Shown here: positions 45,316 through 55,166 of the stretch, in pieces
How positions within the stretch are numbered: the stretch's first letter is position 1
Layout of the letters: each line of letters opens with the position of its first letter
Source: an uncultured Bacteroidales bacterium
Lineage (GTDB): Bacteria; Bacteroidota; Bacteroidia; Bacteroidales; Bacteroidaceae
DNA length: 64,000 nucleotides
Reading direction: 5' to 3'
NCBI GenBank assembly: GCA_902774275.1
Contig: CACYHN010000007.1
Location: forward strand, 27,554 to 91,553
Translations under genes and position numbers: made by a program
Notes under the pieces: model-generated
Database searches by the model: none
What the model was told of the DNA's origin: nothing
Seen by the model: only the letters and a program-made list of their open reading frames with translations

Positions 45316-45343
45316 AATCAGTTCCAAGAAATTGGAACTGATT
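45316..45343 (+). terminator. Original tRNA-Asn terminator, now at the right border
   Basis: A perfect 12-bp stem AATCAGTTCCAA/TTGGAACTGATT with a GAAA loop and TTTTGTTTTT. Directly after the attachment repeat, it was probably the chromosomal terminator of tRNA-Asn. Confidence 0.8.
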
Positions 45344-45392
45344 TTGTTTTTATAGACTTGACCTGGTCCCAATGATCCCAGGCTTCCGGCCT

Positions 45393-45433
45393 AAAACAAA
45401 CCACTCGCTACCGTTGCTGACGATAGCGAGTGG
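45393..45433 (-). terminator. Terminator of the gene at 45459
   Basis: CCACTCGCTA (45401-45410) pairs with TAGCGAGTGG (45424-45433); the minus strand continues with TTTGTTTT. Confidence 0.75.
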
Positions 45434-45458
45434 CATAAAAATCCTTGTTTCAGAGCAA

Positions 45459-45746
45459 TTATTTCAATAAGCTCTTTAGAATGGCATATGAATAGCAATC
45501 CTTACCTTTATTCCAGTAAACAAGGGCGTGATTATCGGATTTGACATCAATAAATGCATCCACATAACCTTGGCTTTGTAATTCACGCTGCATCATAGAA
45601 CATCTGGCAGTCATACAAGCCTGTGCAGAGTCAAAATCTCTATAAGCATAAGTGTGAATGTAATAGTTATTCTTGATTTCAGTCACAACGTGAATCTGCT
45701 TTACTTTACTAATCAGATTCAATCTCTCTTTTAAACGTTCAAACAT
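45459..45746 (-). CDS. Small protein of unknown function
   Basis: A 95-aa protein with charged ends (MFERLKERLNLISKVK) and no signal peptide. It lies just outside the island border and has its own terminator. I recognise no family; conserved-looking aromatic pieces are YYIHTYAYRDF and ALVYWNKGKDCYSYAI. Confidence 0.45.
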   Translation of the reverse strand: MFERLKERLNLISKVKQIHVVTEIKNNYYIHTYAYRDFDSAQACMTARCSMMQRELQSQGYVDAFIDVKSDNHALVYWNKGKDCYSYAILKSLLK

Positions 45747-45953
45747 AGTTTACAATTATTGGTTATAGGTTAATAGTTAGTTTCAATTATTGCGGTAGGA
45801 CAGACGCCTCTGTTGCAAAGATATAAAAGGAAAATACATTTTCAGCAATACCAAGGAGGGTTTTTTTAATAACACTTATCAGAATTATGAATATATATAC
45901 GCTATCAGAAAGCATTTAGCAAGGAAAGAGCTATTAAATCTCCATCCTTTTTT

Positions 45954-46775
45954 TTACTTAAATTTGTGAATTAATTTCCGGAACAGACGGATAGGTTTGG
46001 TGATTGCATGTCCTATTTTCAGATCCAGTTTCTCTGTATGATTGTATCTGATTGGTGAAATGATAGCCATTTTATTGAAAATATACTCACGGTACATTTC
46101 TGAGTGATTATCAATTATTTGATTTGTAACAGCAGACTGATTCTTATGGGTTACATCAGTTGTCATGGAATTGTGTTTAACCCTATAATAGAATAAGACT
46201 TTGGGAATCTGATAAACTACAGAATCCTTATCCAGAAGATTAAGCAGAAAATCCCAGTCTTCAAATCCATGCTTCATATCCTCATTATATCCCCCCACTT
46301 TATCATAATCTGAACGTCTGTAAACACAGGAACAAAAAATAGCGTTATTGAAGATAAAATCATCCCATTTGTATTTGGGGAGGTCCCAATATCTGTTTTC
46401 CAAGCCAAACAACCTGGCTTCACAATAAACAAGTTTTGTATCAGGATACTCAGCAAACCTTTTCATTGCCAGCTCTGCATACCTCGGCATTATCAGGTCA
46501 TCACTATCCAATGGGAGTATATATGTACCTGAAGAAGCCTTGACACCTGCATTTCTGGCAGCACTCAACCCTTTATTTTTCTGTTCAAGCAGTTTAAAGC
46601 GGGAGTCAAGCTCTACATATTTCTGAGCTACTTCCGATGTATTGTCAGGCGACCCGTCATTGACAATAATGCATTCCCACTCCTGATAAGTCTGCTTTAG
46701 GACTGAATCAAGCGTATGCGGAAGAGTTTCCGATTGATTATAGCATGGAACAATTATAGACAGAACAGGTTTCAT
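45954..46775 (-). CDS. Glycosyltransferase family 2
   Basis: A 273-aa GT-A enzyme: start LSIIVPCYNQSETL, donor site VNDGSPDNTSEV, DXD-like PLDSDDLIMPRY, and ED in HGFEDWDFLL. It adds a sugar to a surface glycan; donor and acceptor are unknown. Last gene of the glycan set read from 51380. Confidence 0.9.
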   Translation of the reverse strand: MKPVLSIIVPCYNQSETLPHTLDSVLKQTYQEWECIIVNDGSPDNTSEVAQKYVELDSRFKLLEQKNKGLSAARNAGVKASSGTYILPLDSDDLIMPRYAELAMKRFAEYPDTKLVYCEARLFGLENRYWDLPKYKWDDFIFNNAIFCSCVYRRSDYDKVGGYNEDMKHGFEDWDFLLNLLDKDSVVYQIPKVLFYYRVKHNSMTTDVTHKNQSAVTNQIIDNHSEMYREYIFNKMAIISPIRYNHTEKLDLKIGHAITKPIRLFRKLIHKFK

Positions 46776-46801
46776 AATAATTACAAGGAATCTTATTTAT
46801 A

Positions 46802-47773
46802 TCAGCTATTTGAAAATAATTTCTCAATAAATCTCCATGGAGCAAGCAGAAAACGCCCCACACGGTATTCAGGAGTTTTTCTCATCCTCCTCAACATCTC
46901 CTGATAAATTGAAGCCTGTCTTTCTGTAAAAGAGTTTATGGCTGATCCTTTATCCGTTTGACATTCATGATCAAACAAATAAATGAGATCAAGCTTCAAC
47001 AAGCTTTTATAGAAATTGACTCCAAAAACGCTTTTGCCTGCCGAAAGGCCATTACCTCCAATTCTGTAACCAACTGTTTCCTTATCAAGGAAATCCAGTT
47101 TAACTCCTTTTTCAGTAAGCATTATCCACATTGGCCAATCTTCCATGAAAGGAATCCTTTCATCAAACCTTATTCCCATATCACGCACGCTCTGTATACG
47201 GAAAAAGCATGTCGGAGCAGGTGGATTACTGTTTTTTTCAAGCAGTCTTTTATGTTGTTCTTCAACCGGCAAACTGAATATTGAATAATCCAGAACAGGT
47301 TTGTGACGCCTGACATAACGTCTCTTTCCAATAAAAGACATTTTACTGAAAACCACTGTCGATGATGGATTGTTCTCCATGAAGACAACATTGTTCCCGA
47401 TACAATCCGGCAACAGGCAATCGTCTGCGGCAATTATTTTGAAGAATTCCGTTTTACATGCATCCCACGCCCTGTTACAATTACCGGTCACGCCAGTGTT
47501 TGTACTTGAATTTATAATCTCTGCCGATATAAAACGATCAGCATTCTTCTTAATCCATCGATTACAGATATTGACTGTATCATCAGTTGAACAGTCATCG
47601 CTTACAATCAACCTGATCCGGTCATAAGTCTGTGCTTTAATACTCTCCAGAGTTTGTATTACAGTCTTGGAAGAATTGTAAGCTATTACTGCAACAGTTA
47701 CTTCCGGCTTATTCTGTTTTTCCATTTGACGGATTTGTTTTTTCAGAGACAAGAAATCTAAATCAAAAACCAT
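46802..47773 (-). CDS. Glycosyltransferase family 2
   Basis: A 323-aa GT-A enzyme with [46 protein letters not shown] and PFMEDWPMW. The start is uncertain: the ATG at 47773 overlaps the transaminase stop by 11 bases, and 47725 gives a start closer to the conserved core. Its partner GT2 is the next gene. Confidence 0.9.
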   Translation of the reverse strand: MVFDLDFLSLKKQIRQMEKQNKPEVTVAVIAYNSSKTVIQTLESIKAQTYDRIRLIVSDDCSTDDTVNICNRWIKKNADRFISAEIINSSTNTGVTGNCNRAWDACKTEFFKIIAADDCLLPDCIGNNVVFMENNPSSTVVFSKMSFIGKRRYVRRHKPVLDYSIFSLPVEEQHKRLLEKNSNPPAPTCFFRIQSVRDMGIRFDERIPFMEDWPMWIMLTEKGVKLDFLDKETVGYRIGGNGLSAGKSVFGVNFYKSLLKLDLIYLFDHECQTDKGSAINSFTERQASIYQEMLRRMRKTPEYRVGRFLLAPWRFIEKLFSNS

Positions 47774-48866
47774 TGAGTAATGAAACCACCTTTTCAACTT
47801 CACTCATTTTTATTGCAGGACCTATGGGAAGACTTAGTTCATGATCCGCAATATACTCAGTCCGGGGCAGGCTCATGCTATTCCACTCTTTATAACATTC
47901 CTGCTTATGTGGAGGGATAGGATAATGAATTACGGTACCTACACCGTTTGCCTCCAGATAATCATGCAGCTCATCACGTCTTTCACAGAAAACAGGAAAC
48001 AGATGATAAACATTCTGGTCATCCGGAATCAAATCCGGCAGTTTTATTGTGGGGTTAGAGATATGCTCATAGTAAAAATGCGCCACCTCCTTACGATGAG
48101 CGTTATCCTCAACAAGATACCTTAGCTTCACATCAAGCACTGCAGCCTGTATCTCATCCAAACGGCTGTTGCGGCCTGTGTATTTAAAAACGTATTTCTT
48201 CTGAGATCCATAGTTTGCAAGTGCACGTACAGCGCCAGCCAGTTCAGGATCATTTGTTGTCACTGCGCCACCATCACCAAGGGCACCAAGATTCTTCCCG
48301 GGATAGAAACTATGTCCGGCAGCATCACCTATTGAACCTGTAACGCGGCCATCTTTATGTTTGCACCCATGAGCCTGGGCATTGTCCTCTATAAGTTTCA
48401 GATTATACTTCTGACAGAGCGCACCTATCTTCTCCGTATAGGCATTGCGACCATATAGATGGACTATAGCAATAGCTTTTGTTTTTGGAGTGATAGCAGC
48501 CTCAATAAGGTCATCATCTATCTCCAACGTATTGAGTTTAGGCTCCACAAGGATGGGCTTCAATCCATTCTCGGTGATAGCAAGGATGGTGGCAATGTAA
48601 GTGTTTGCCGGAACAATCACCTCATCACCAGGCTGCATCACACCCAACTCGATATATGCACGGAAAATCCAGATGAGCGCATCCAGGCCATTGGCACAAC
48701 CTATGCAATACTTTGTTCCTATAAACTTGGCAAAGTCTGCCTCAAATCTCTCATTCTCCTTACCCTGCAGATACCATCCGCTATTCACAACACGACTGAC
48801 AGCCTCATTGATTTCCACCCCATGCAGGTCAGTGACATCCTTCAGTGACAAAAACGGTACATTCAT
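47763..48866 (-). CDS. DegT/DnrJ/EryC1 aminotransferase (FdtB/QdtB-like)
   Basis: A PLP transaminase, 367 aa. It starts at 48866 ([16 protein letters not shown]) and has [15 protein letters not shown], the GANGLDAL-like substrate loop and the PLP lysine in [17 protein letters not shown]. Next to two FdtA-like isomerases and an acetyltransferase it probably makes a dTDP-3-amino-3,6-dideoxyhexose; whether galacto or gluco is not clear. Confidence 0.88.
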   Translation of the reverse strand: MNVPFLSLKDVTDLHGVEINEAVSRVVNSGWYLQGKENERFEADFAKFIGTKYCIGCANGLDALIWIFRAYIELGVMQPGDEVIVPANTYIATILAITENGLKPILVEPKLNTLEIDDDLIEAAITPKTKAIAIVHLYGRNAYTEKIGALCQKYNLKLIEDNAQAHGCKHKDGRVTGSIGDAAGHSFYPGKNLGALGDGGAVTTNDPELAGAVRALANYGSQKKYVFKYTGRNSRLDEIQAAVLDVKLRYLVEDNAHRKEVAHFYYEHISNPTIKLPDLIPDDQNVYHLFPVFCERRDELHDYLEANGVGTVIHYPIPPHKQECYKEWNSMSLPRTEYIADHELSLPIGPAIKMSEVEKVVSLLNGF

Positions 48867-48869
48867 CAA

Positions 48870-50060
48870 TCACTTATTTAAAACTTTCCTAAAAATCCCG
48901 GCATCAATAACAAAACCCGACTGGACATTGTTGGGATTATCTGTTTTTCCGCACAGATACTCCATATCCAGATTCAAATGGCCCGCAATATTTGAAAAAA
49001 CAGTCAGATTCCAGTGGCTGGATGTAAGTACCAGGATCTTACAACCTGGTTTGCAGCACACGATATTTGACAAAGCCGCGCCGGATGCCGCAATAATGCT
49101 GTCCACCTGTGAAAACAATGCAAACTGTTCTCTTATAGAGTACTGCTCAGGATAAACTACAGTATATCCATACTGACATGCTATCTTTATCAGTTCATCC
49201 TCATTATAACTCCGATTCTGCGTAACCTTACGCGAAATAAAAATCTTGTTTGCAGTTTGTGTGGATAAAGGTGATTCCACACCTTTTGCATAATCTAAAA
49301 ATCTGGAACGCAAATATCTTAATCCATTGCCGTCAAAATAACAGTCTTCATCTGCTATTTTGTTCATATCCCAGAAGTTGGGTGGAATTTGATGAACAAA
49401 TGAAGGATAATACAGGGTTTCCACCCTGCACGATTCCAGCTCTTCCAGAAAATAGGCCTTCCTGTTGCCTTTCAGCAAATCAAATATTTCATTCAACTGA
49501 GGAACTTTTTTTACGACAGCATCCACCAGCAAAGGAATGTCCTCAGGAATTCTTGCTGCATCTATGAGATAAAACTTCTGAGCTATCTCGTAAATAAAAT
49601 GATAAAAATTCCAGGAATAGTTACCGAACAAGGAAACAGCCTTATCAAAAGAAGTGCCAAAGTCATAATAGGCTGCAAAATACAGCATTCCAAGTCTTCT
49701 GGGAGCCCGCATCTCTGCATGATGGCATTTTCGCAAAATCAAGCCTGGATCAGTAATTCTGAATCTGCCACCCTTAAGCAAATCATAAATAATCCTTTTG
49801 TTTGCTATGATTACATTGGAAGACGCAATGATTCTTGCTTTTGATACAGAAGCAATATATTGTTCATGAGTCTTGCAGACGCCAGGCTTGCTACTTTGCT
49901 CATCAATAAATGAGACAGGATAAACCGCAGTCTCTTGCTGTCTAAACAGAATATTTAACGAGGAACTTTTATTCCGACTGCAGAAATGCTTGAAATCTGT
50001 AACTGCAAGACATCTGACTCTGCGTTGGGGTCTATCCGTTTTCTTCCTGAAAAAAAACAT
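48870..50060 (-). CDS. GT61-type glycosyltransferase
   Basis: A 396-aa cytoplasmic or membrane-associated enzyme of the DUF563/GT61 type. Visible: LFGNYSWNFYHFIYEIAQKFYLI, PEDIPLLVDAVVKKVP, TQNRSYNEDELIKIA and the C-terminal VDSIIAASGAALSNIVCCKPG. The start is the ATG at 50060. Part of the surface glycan operon. Confidence 0.8.
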   Translation of the reverse strand: MFFFRKKTDRPQRRVRCLAVTDFKHFCSRNKSSSLNILFRQQETAVYPVSFIDEQSSKPGVCKTHEQYIASVSKARIIASSNVIIANKRIIYDLLKGGRFRITDPGLILRKCHHAEMRAPRRLGMLYFAAYYDFGTSFDKAVSLFGNYSWNFYHFIYEIAQKFYLIDAARIPEDIPLLVDAVVKKVPQLNEIFDLLKGNRKAYFLEELESCRVETLYYPSFVHQIPPNFWDMNKIADEDCYFDGNGLRYLRSRFLDYAKGVESPLSTQTANKIFISRKVTQNRSYNEDELIKIACQYGYTVVYPEQYSIREQFALFSQVDSIIAASGAALSNIVCCKPGCKILVLTSSHWNLTVFSNIAGHLNLDMEYLCGKTDNPNNVQSGFVIDAGIFRKVLNK

Positions 50061-50089
50061 CAGCAAAAGCGATAATGAATGAGTCTATC

Positions 50090-50548
50090 TTAAAAATCAA
50101 CTTTCCTTATAAACCGCGCTGGATTTCCCATCCACAATTCTCCCGCCGGAATATCTTTTGTCACAACACTTCCTGCTGCTACAAATGCTCTCTCCCCAAT
50201 GGTCAATCCGGGCAGAATCACAGAACCTGCTCCAATGGTGGCACCTTTACACACCCTGGTTTTAAGGATTTCCCAGTTCTTGTTTTTGGAACGTGGGAAC
50301 TTATCATTTGTGAATGTGACATTAGAGCCAATCATTACATTATCCTCCAAAGTAATGCCATCCCACACTTGAACGCCACATTTTATTGTAACATCGTTTC
50401 CTATTTCCACTTTGTTTTCTATCAGGACATTTGCACAAATATTACAATTCTCCCCAATTTTACAATTTGGAAATATAACGCAAAACTGCCAGATATTGGT
50501 ACTTTCCGGCACATTCACATTCATACAATCTGCTAGCCTATGTATCAT
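50090..50548 (-). CDS. Hexapeptide-repeat acetyltransferase (FdtC/QdtC-like)
   Basis: A 152-aa left-handed beta-helix acyltransferase with [27 protein letters not shown] repeats and the tail [12 protein letters not shown]. It probably N-acetylates the 3-amino sugar made by the neighbouring transaminase. The next gene upstream is an FdtA-like isomerase, 9 bp away. Confidence 0.85.
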   Translation of the reverse strand: MIHRLADCMNVNVPESTNIWQFCVIFPNCKIGENCNICANVLIENKVEIGNDVTIKCGVQVWDGITLEDNVMIGSNVTFTNDKFPRSKNKNWEILKTRVCKGATIGAGSVILPGLTIGERAFVAAGSVVTKDIPAGELWMGNPARFIRKVDF

Positions 50549-50557
50549 CTGTCCGTT

Positions 50558-50977
50558 TTATTTTGATCTGAAATCCAGAAATTCCTGATAATCCCGGATA
50601 TAGTCATCGGCATCATACAAATCTGATGCCAGAACCATACAGACAGCTCCCGATGAGAAATCATCCAGATCACGCCACATTCCAGGCATTACGCAAAGAC
50701 CCTGATAAGGTCTGTTGAGAATAAAGGAACGCTTGGTGGTACCGTCATCCAGTGTTACCCTGAAACTGCCGCTTGCCGCCACTATCAACTGCTTCAATGA
50801 CCTGTGGGCATGTGATCCGCGGCTTTCACCTCCAGGAACATCATATATATAATATACCCTTTTTACATCAAACGGTAGAGTCTTATTGTTTTCAACAACA
50901 GTAAGATTGCCCTTACGGTCACTGTGATGTTTGTCCAGTTCTATTACAGTACAATCAGATACACTATAATATGCCAT
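50558..50977 (-). CDS. FdtA/QdtA-like dTDP-4-keto-6-deoxyglucose isomerase, copy 1
   Basis: A 139-aa cupin 3,4-ketoisomerase. The motif RVYYIYDVPGGESRGSHAHRSLKQ keeps the two histidines of the active site (HAH). It converts the 4-keto to the 3-keto sugar before transamination. Partner of the next gene, which overlaps it. Confidence 0.88.
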   Translation of the reverse strand: MAYYSVSDCTVIELDKHHSDRKGNLTVVENNKTLPFDVKRVYYIYDVPGGESRGSHAHRSLKQLIVAASGSFRVTLDDGTTKRSFILNRPYQGLCVMPGMWRDLDDFSSGAVCMVLASDLYDADDYIRDYQEFLDFRSK

Positions 50978-51380
50978 CCTTTTTCATTTTTATGAATTCA
51001 CGATAATCACGGATGTAATCCCCCTGATCATATTTGACAGAACCAAACTCAAGTGCAACAGAGTTGGTTGAAAAATTATCCATAGAGCGCCACAATCCTT
51101 TAGGGATATACAATCCGAAATATGACCTGTTCAATGTAACTGTTTTCCTGTTTTTGCCATCGTCCACAATCACATCAAAAGCACCTGAGAGTGATACTAT
51201 AACCTCTTCATTCTCACGGAAGGCATGTCCTCCCCTCTCTTCTCCTCCGGGAACGTCATATATCCAATACACCCTCTGTATTTCAAAAGGTATCTGGCTG
51301 AACTGTTCGGCAAATGAAAGGTTTCCGCGTACATCCAGAAACTTAGGCAGCTCAATGATCTTTACGTCATCAATTGTCAT
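50964..51380 (-). CDS. FdtA/QdtA-like isomerase, copy 2, with HAF motif
   Basis: A 138-aa paralogue overlapping copy 1 by 14 bases. The fold pattern is intact (RVYWIYDVPGGEERGGHAFREN), but the second active-site His is Phe (HAF). It may be inactive, changed in specificity or part of a mixed complex. First gene of the glycan set. Confidence 0.85.
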   Translation of the reverse strand: MTIDDVKIIELPKFLDVRGNLSFAEQFSQIPFEIQRVYWIYDVPGGEERGGHAFRENEEVIVSLSGAFDVIVDDGKNRKTVTLNRSYFGLYIPKGLWRSMDNFSTNSVALEFGSVKYDQGDYIRDYREFIKMKKDGIL

Positions 51381-51424
51381 TGCACTTTATATAACTGATT
51401 CCAAATATAGTACATTTTTTATTG

Positions 51425-52717
51425 TCACTCAACTTTAACTCCGCGCTGGCCGATAAAAATTGAGAGAAGCATGCATATTCCTACGGCAAAAGGATAATAG
51501 AGATAGGGTATTATCTCCGTGGCGGCCAGACCGGTAAGGCCGGCTGCCATCAGAAGCTGGGCTCCGTACGGAATCAGGCCCTGTACAAAGCAGCCGGATA
51601 TATCCATCAGGCTGGCTGCGCGACGTTTGGGTATGCTGAACTTTTCTGCAATGTCATTTGCAATGCCGCCCACCGTAATTATGGCGATGGTGTTGTTGGC
51701 GGTACACAGATTGGCCAATGCGGTAAGCAGGCCTATGCTCAACTCCGCACCGCGTTTGCCATGTGCCCTCTTGACCACGGCACGCATTAAATATTCCAGG
51801 CCTCCGTTATGTTTTATTATTCCCAACATGCCGCCAGCCAGTAGAGTGACGATTATCAGATCCCCCATGCCTGCAATACCCTGCCCCATTGAACTGAGCC
51901 AGCCAATCCAGTCCAATGAACCGGTAACAAAGCCCACCACAGCGTTAAGCAGCAATCCCAGCACAAGCACCAGCATCACATCCATACCAACAAGAGCCAA
52001 GACTATGACTGAAATATACGGCAACAGTTTGAGCCACTCTATGGGATGCGTATCGGACTCTGCATTCAGGCTCATGCCCTTAAAGACATAAATACCCGTA
52101 ATGACAAGCACGGCAGGCAGCACAATCATGAAATTGGCGCGGAACTTGTCACGCATGGCGCACCCTACGGCACGTGTAGCGGCTATGGTGGTATCAGATA
52201 TGAACGATAGGTTATCACCAAAGAATGAACCTCCCACTATCAAGGCGGCCATCAAAGCCTGACTAAGCCCTGCCTGCTGAGCTATCCCGTTAGCTATAGG
52301 AACCAATGCCACGATAGTGCCCACGCTTGTTCCTATGGCCATTGACACGAAACATGCAGTAAGAAACATTCCTGCAAGCAGAAAGCGCACCGGAATGATA
52401 CTCATGGTAAAGTTTACAGTGGCGTCGATGGAACCTATCTCCTTAGCGGAACCGGCAAACGCGCCTGCCAACATGAAGATCCACACCATAAGCATAATGT
52501 TCCAATGCCCTGCGCTCTCAGAGAACACGCTTATGCGGTTACTTATCTTGCCGGGAGTAACGGCAATGGCATAAACTGAAGCTACAAGGAAAGCCGATGA
52601 TACCGGTACCTTGTAGAAATCACCTGCTATCAGGGATGATACCAGATAAACCAGCAGAAAAACCATGATGGGACTCAACGCCAGGAGTCCGGGCATCTTA
52701 TTCTTTTCTCCAACCAT
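51425..52717 (-). CDS. NhaC-family Na+/H+ antiporter
   Basis: A 430-aa inner-membrane antiporter with about ten to twelve helices. Motifs: IGTSVGTIVALVPIANGIA, GGSFFGDNLSFISDTTIAATRAVG and LCTANNTIAIITVGGI. I chose the ATG at 52717, as the preceding codons begin with TTG and touch the manC terminator. Its role in the glycan locus is unclear. Confidence 0.9.
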   Translation of the reverse strand: MVGEKNKMPGLLALSPIMVFLLVYLVSSLIAGDFYKVPVSSAFLVASVYAIAVTPGKISNRISVFSESAGHWNIMLMVWIFMLAGAFAGSAKEIGSIDATVNFTMSIIPVRFLLAGMFLTACFVSMAIGTSVGTIVALVPIANGIAQQAGLSQALMAALIVGGSFFGDNLSFISDTTIAATRAVGCAMRDKFRANFMIVLPAVLVITGIYVFKGMSLNAESDTHPIEWLKLLPYISVIVLALVGMDVMLVLVLGLLLNAVVGFVTGSLDWIGWLSSMGQGIAGMGDLIIVTLLAGGMLGIIKHNGGLEYLMRAVVKRAHGKRGAELSIGLLTALANLCTANNTIAIITVGGIANDIAEKFSIPKRRAASLMDISGCFVQGLIPYGAQLLMAAGLTGLAATEIIPYLYYPFAVGICMLLSIFIGQRGVKVE

Positions 52718-52730
52718 TGTATTCAAAAAA

Positions 52731-52752
52731 GGACCGCCATACTTAGCGGTCC
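52731..52752 (-). terminator. Terminator of manC
   Basis: GGACCGC/GCGGTCC stem with T6 on the minus strand, between manC and the NhaC gene. It separates the two and leaves the NhaC gene needing its own or a readthrough promoter. Confidence 0.8.
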
Positions 52753-52759
52753 TGCAAAG

Positions 52760-53848
52760 TTATGAGTATTTTTCGCCATATTTAATCATGGCGTCATTTA
52801 TATATCGCTTAAAGTCTGTCTCATTATTGCGCCGGCATATTACCAGCACATCATCAGTATCCACCACAAGGAAATCACTCAGGTCATCAATAACCACCAA
52901 TTTCTTCTCCTTGTTACACAGGAACATACTGTTCTTACAGTTATAGACCTGATAGTTATACATACCCAGGACATTGCCTTCATCATCCTTGGCACAATAA
53001 TCATAAAGCAGGTCCCAGCTTTCAATATCGTTGAAGCAGAAATCACCTATGGCCATACAAACCTTATCAGTTTTCTCAAGTATGCCGTAGTCCATTGATA
53101 TGCGCGGGAAAGCCTCATAGACTGAATATAAGATGCTGCGACGTTCATCGCGACTGTGTTTATTATCATAGATACGGTTGAACTGCGCAACCATCTCAGG
53201 CAGGCAAGCCTTGGCTATATCTATAAAAGCACTTGCATTCCACATCAGGATACCTGAGTTCCAATAGAACTCACCGCTATCCACAAACACCTTGGCAAAT
53301 GATTCCTCCGGTTTTTCCGTAAATGTACGCACACTGTATATGCCATCAGCCTTCTGCTCATCAATCTGGATATAGCCAAAACGTGTTTCAGGTCTGGTAG
53401 GCCTGATACCTACAGTAAGAATAAAATTGTTATCCCTGACAAAAGACATGCCACGTTCTATCACATTTACATACGGTTTTTCATCAATGATAACCAGATC
53501 TGACGGCACAAACAGAATGTTTGCATTAGGGTTAATATCGTGAATATGGTATGAAGCAAGCAGGATACTTGGCGCCGTACCTTTCATGACAGGTTCTCTG
53601 AGCACCTGAAGCGGATTCAGGTCAGGCAACTGCCTGCACACATCCTCATAAAAATCAAGATTTGTGGAAACTATGATATTCTCTTCAGGGAATATGCGTC
53701 TCATCCTCTCTACAGTTTCCTTGAGCAACGTATGACCGTTGTTGTTGAAATCAAGGAACTGTTTTGGCATACCCTTACGGCTCAAAGGCCAAAGTCTGGT
53801 GCCGAAACCTCCTGCCAGTACAACGCAGTAATTATCTGATCCTAACAT
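52760..53848 (-). CDS. manC: Mannose-1-phosphate guanylyltransferase
   Basis: Makes GDP-mannose from GTP and mannose-1-phosphate. The 362-aa product has VVLAGGFGTRLWPLSRKGMPKQF, LFVPSDLVI, FTEKPEESFAKVF, YWNSGILMW and SMDYGILEKTD. It lacks the phosphomannose isomerase domain of the fused form. -7 box TATCTTCG at 53908-53915 (minus). Confidence 0.93.
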   Translation of the reverse strand: MLGSDNYCVVLAGGFGTRLWPLSRKGMPKQFLDFNNNGHTLLKETVERMRRIFPEENIIVSTNLDFYEDVCRQLPDLNPLQVLREPVMKGTAPSILLASYHIHDINPNANILFVPSDLVIIDEKPYVNVIERGMSFVRDNNFILTVGIRPTRPETRFGYIQIDEQKADGIYSVRTFTEKPEESFAKVFVDSGEFYWNSGILMWNASAFIDIAKACLPEMVAQFNRIYDNKHSRDERRSILYSVYEAFPRISMDYGILEKTDKVCMAIGDFCFNDIESWDLLYDYCAKDDEGNVLGMYNYQVYNCKNSMFLCNKEKKLVVIDDLSDFLVVDTDDVLVICRRNNETDFKRYINDAMIKYGEKYS

Positions 53849-54033
53849 AATATCTTTTAAATCGTGTCGGTAATGATTCTCTATCCTATCAATGAATAGT
53901 CTGTTACGAAGATAATGCTTATTTGGATATCGGCAAGCAATTGGCTGTTAAAAACGCTCCAAAGCAAAAAAAACCTGCAGGTTCCATAATGTTTCACCAA
54001 ATTGTTGTACCTTCGCGGCGGTTTTGATACCAA

Positions 54034-54115
54034 GCCCAGATGGCGGAATCGGTAGACGCGCTGGTCTCAAACACCAGTGGGGCGACCCGTGCCGGTTCGA
54101 CCCCGGCTCTGGGTA
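54034..54115 (+). tRNA. tRNA-Leu (CAA)
   Basis: 82 bases: acceptor GCCCAGA/TCTGGGT (first pair G-T), D-arm TGGCGGAATCGGTAGACGC, anticodon stem CTGGT/ACCAG with loop CTCAAAC (anticodon CAA), long variable arm, T-arm CCGG-TTCGACC-CCGG, discriminator A. The -7 box TACCTTCG lies at 54008-54015. Confidence 0.95.
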
Positions 54116-54116
54116 C

Positions 54117-54163
54117 AAGGAGAGGTTTTGACCCCTCCTTTTTCTGTACCCAGAGCCCGGGCC
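54117..54163 (+). terminator. Terminator and inverted flank of tRNA-Leu
   Basis: A GGAGAGG..CCTCC stem with T5 lies at about 54119-54145, and GTACCCAGAGCC right after it (54150-54161) is the inverse of the tRNA-Leu 3' end. The larger pairing could compete with the tRNA acceptor stem. Confidence 0.6.
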
Positions 54164-54177
54164 GAACCCGTTCCTTT

Positions 54178-54435
54178 TTTTAGTTCGCCACAGCGAACGC
54201 GCTCCCTATGGTCGCTTGGCGGCCCTCCGGGACCGCGGTCTCGCTCCAGGCATTCGCTCGCACCAATACGTTTGAACCTGCGGAATGACTTCGCCAAAGT
54301 GTCCCACACTCACCCCCGCGAGAGTTCCTTCTGACGCAGGTGCGTGTGTTACATACCCCCTTCCAAGGGGGTGTGTAACACACCAACCCCACTCACAAAC
54401 CCCACAGGGCCGATGAGCGTGGGACACTTTGGCGG
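54178..54435. repeat. Dispersed and nested inverted repeats after tRNA-Leu
   Basis: GTTCGC-CACA-GCGAAC (54183-54198) and a GGCGG..CCGC hairpin (54218-54236) recur almost identically at 56686-56722. Further right, a 21-bp arm (54292-54312) pairs with 54414-54434 (20 of 21), and inside it a 17-bp pair (54344-54360, 54367-54383) forms a second hairpin. No gene is visible. Confidence 0.7.
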
Positions 54436-54436
54436 A

Positions 54437-55161
54437 TTACGGGCAGACGGGGCGAACGGATTGTCCGTGGGCGCGAAAGGTTATTTTCACAGCCGCGTAA
54501 CCGGAACCGATCGCAAGAACGCCTGCGTTATAGCTTGATTGATCCTTATTCACTCAGTTTGACCAGTAGTGTCCCCAGGTACCGGCACTTTTATTGGAGG
54601 TCTCAAGCCGTAGAGAGCACCTACCAGAAGTCTATCTGGAGCCGATAGTACAAAATGATACAAAAGGGGTCTGTCCCCTTTTGTACGATTTCCGGCGGTA
54701 GGCAAGAAAATGGAACGTTCCGTATAACCAGGCTTATTACTACTGATCACATAACCTTTTACATTGTTTCGGGTAGTAAAAAGGTCAAGTGTTGTCTTGT
54801 TATCCACAAAGCCATTGTAACCATATTCACTCCTGTTGCAATATTTGGTCAATGTTGTAGTGGAGCCCTTACAATACTTGTATGTTGACATATCATACCC
54901 TGCAGCCTTATTGTCTTTCCAATGCGTCTGCGGGTTATCCTGTGCGAGCCCGGCATCATAGTATGGTTCTATCTCACCCCATGCAAAAAAGTCTCCATAG
55001 CCCTCGGGGGCAATAGCCCCGACATTACAGGTGGCCCAGTTAACACTCAGCCCCAGGTCAACGTACTCGTGGCCGTTCTCCACGTTGTTGCGTTGCTGAG
55101 CACTAACTGAAACATAGAGGAACAGCAACAATACAAGGAATATGAATTTTGACGCTTTCAT
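54437..55161 (-). pseudogene. Broken FISUMP gene
   Basis: The start is intact (signal peptide MKASKFIFLVLLLFLYVS, then EYVDLGLSVNWATCNVGA). The middle WGGxWRMPT part is missing: KTTLD is joined to FTTRNNVKGYV. After RSIFLPTAGN a 27-bp palindrome (54659-54685) is inserted and the frame is lost. The original C terminus can still be read in another frame (GHYWSN, a TGA, VNKDQSSYNAG, then HGQSVRPVCP and TAA at 54437). Deletion, insertion, frameshift and stop together show a decayed gene, though the 203-residue open part may still be made. Confidence 0.8.
54659..54685. repeat. 27-bp palindrome inside the FISUMP pseudogene
   Basis: Perfect 11-bp arms TACAAAAGGGG/CCCCTTTTGTA around TCTGT. One of four related palindromes in the window; here it interrupts a coding frame. 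Confidence 0.8.
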
Positions 55162-55166
55162 AATTG

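Noticed and set aside
54067-54427. Overlapping open frames beside tRNA-Leu
   Set aside because: They run through hairpins and have arginine- and proline-rich, non-protein-like composition.
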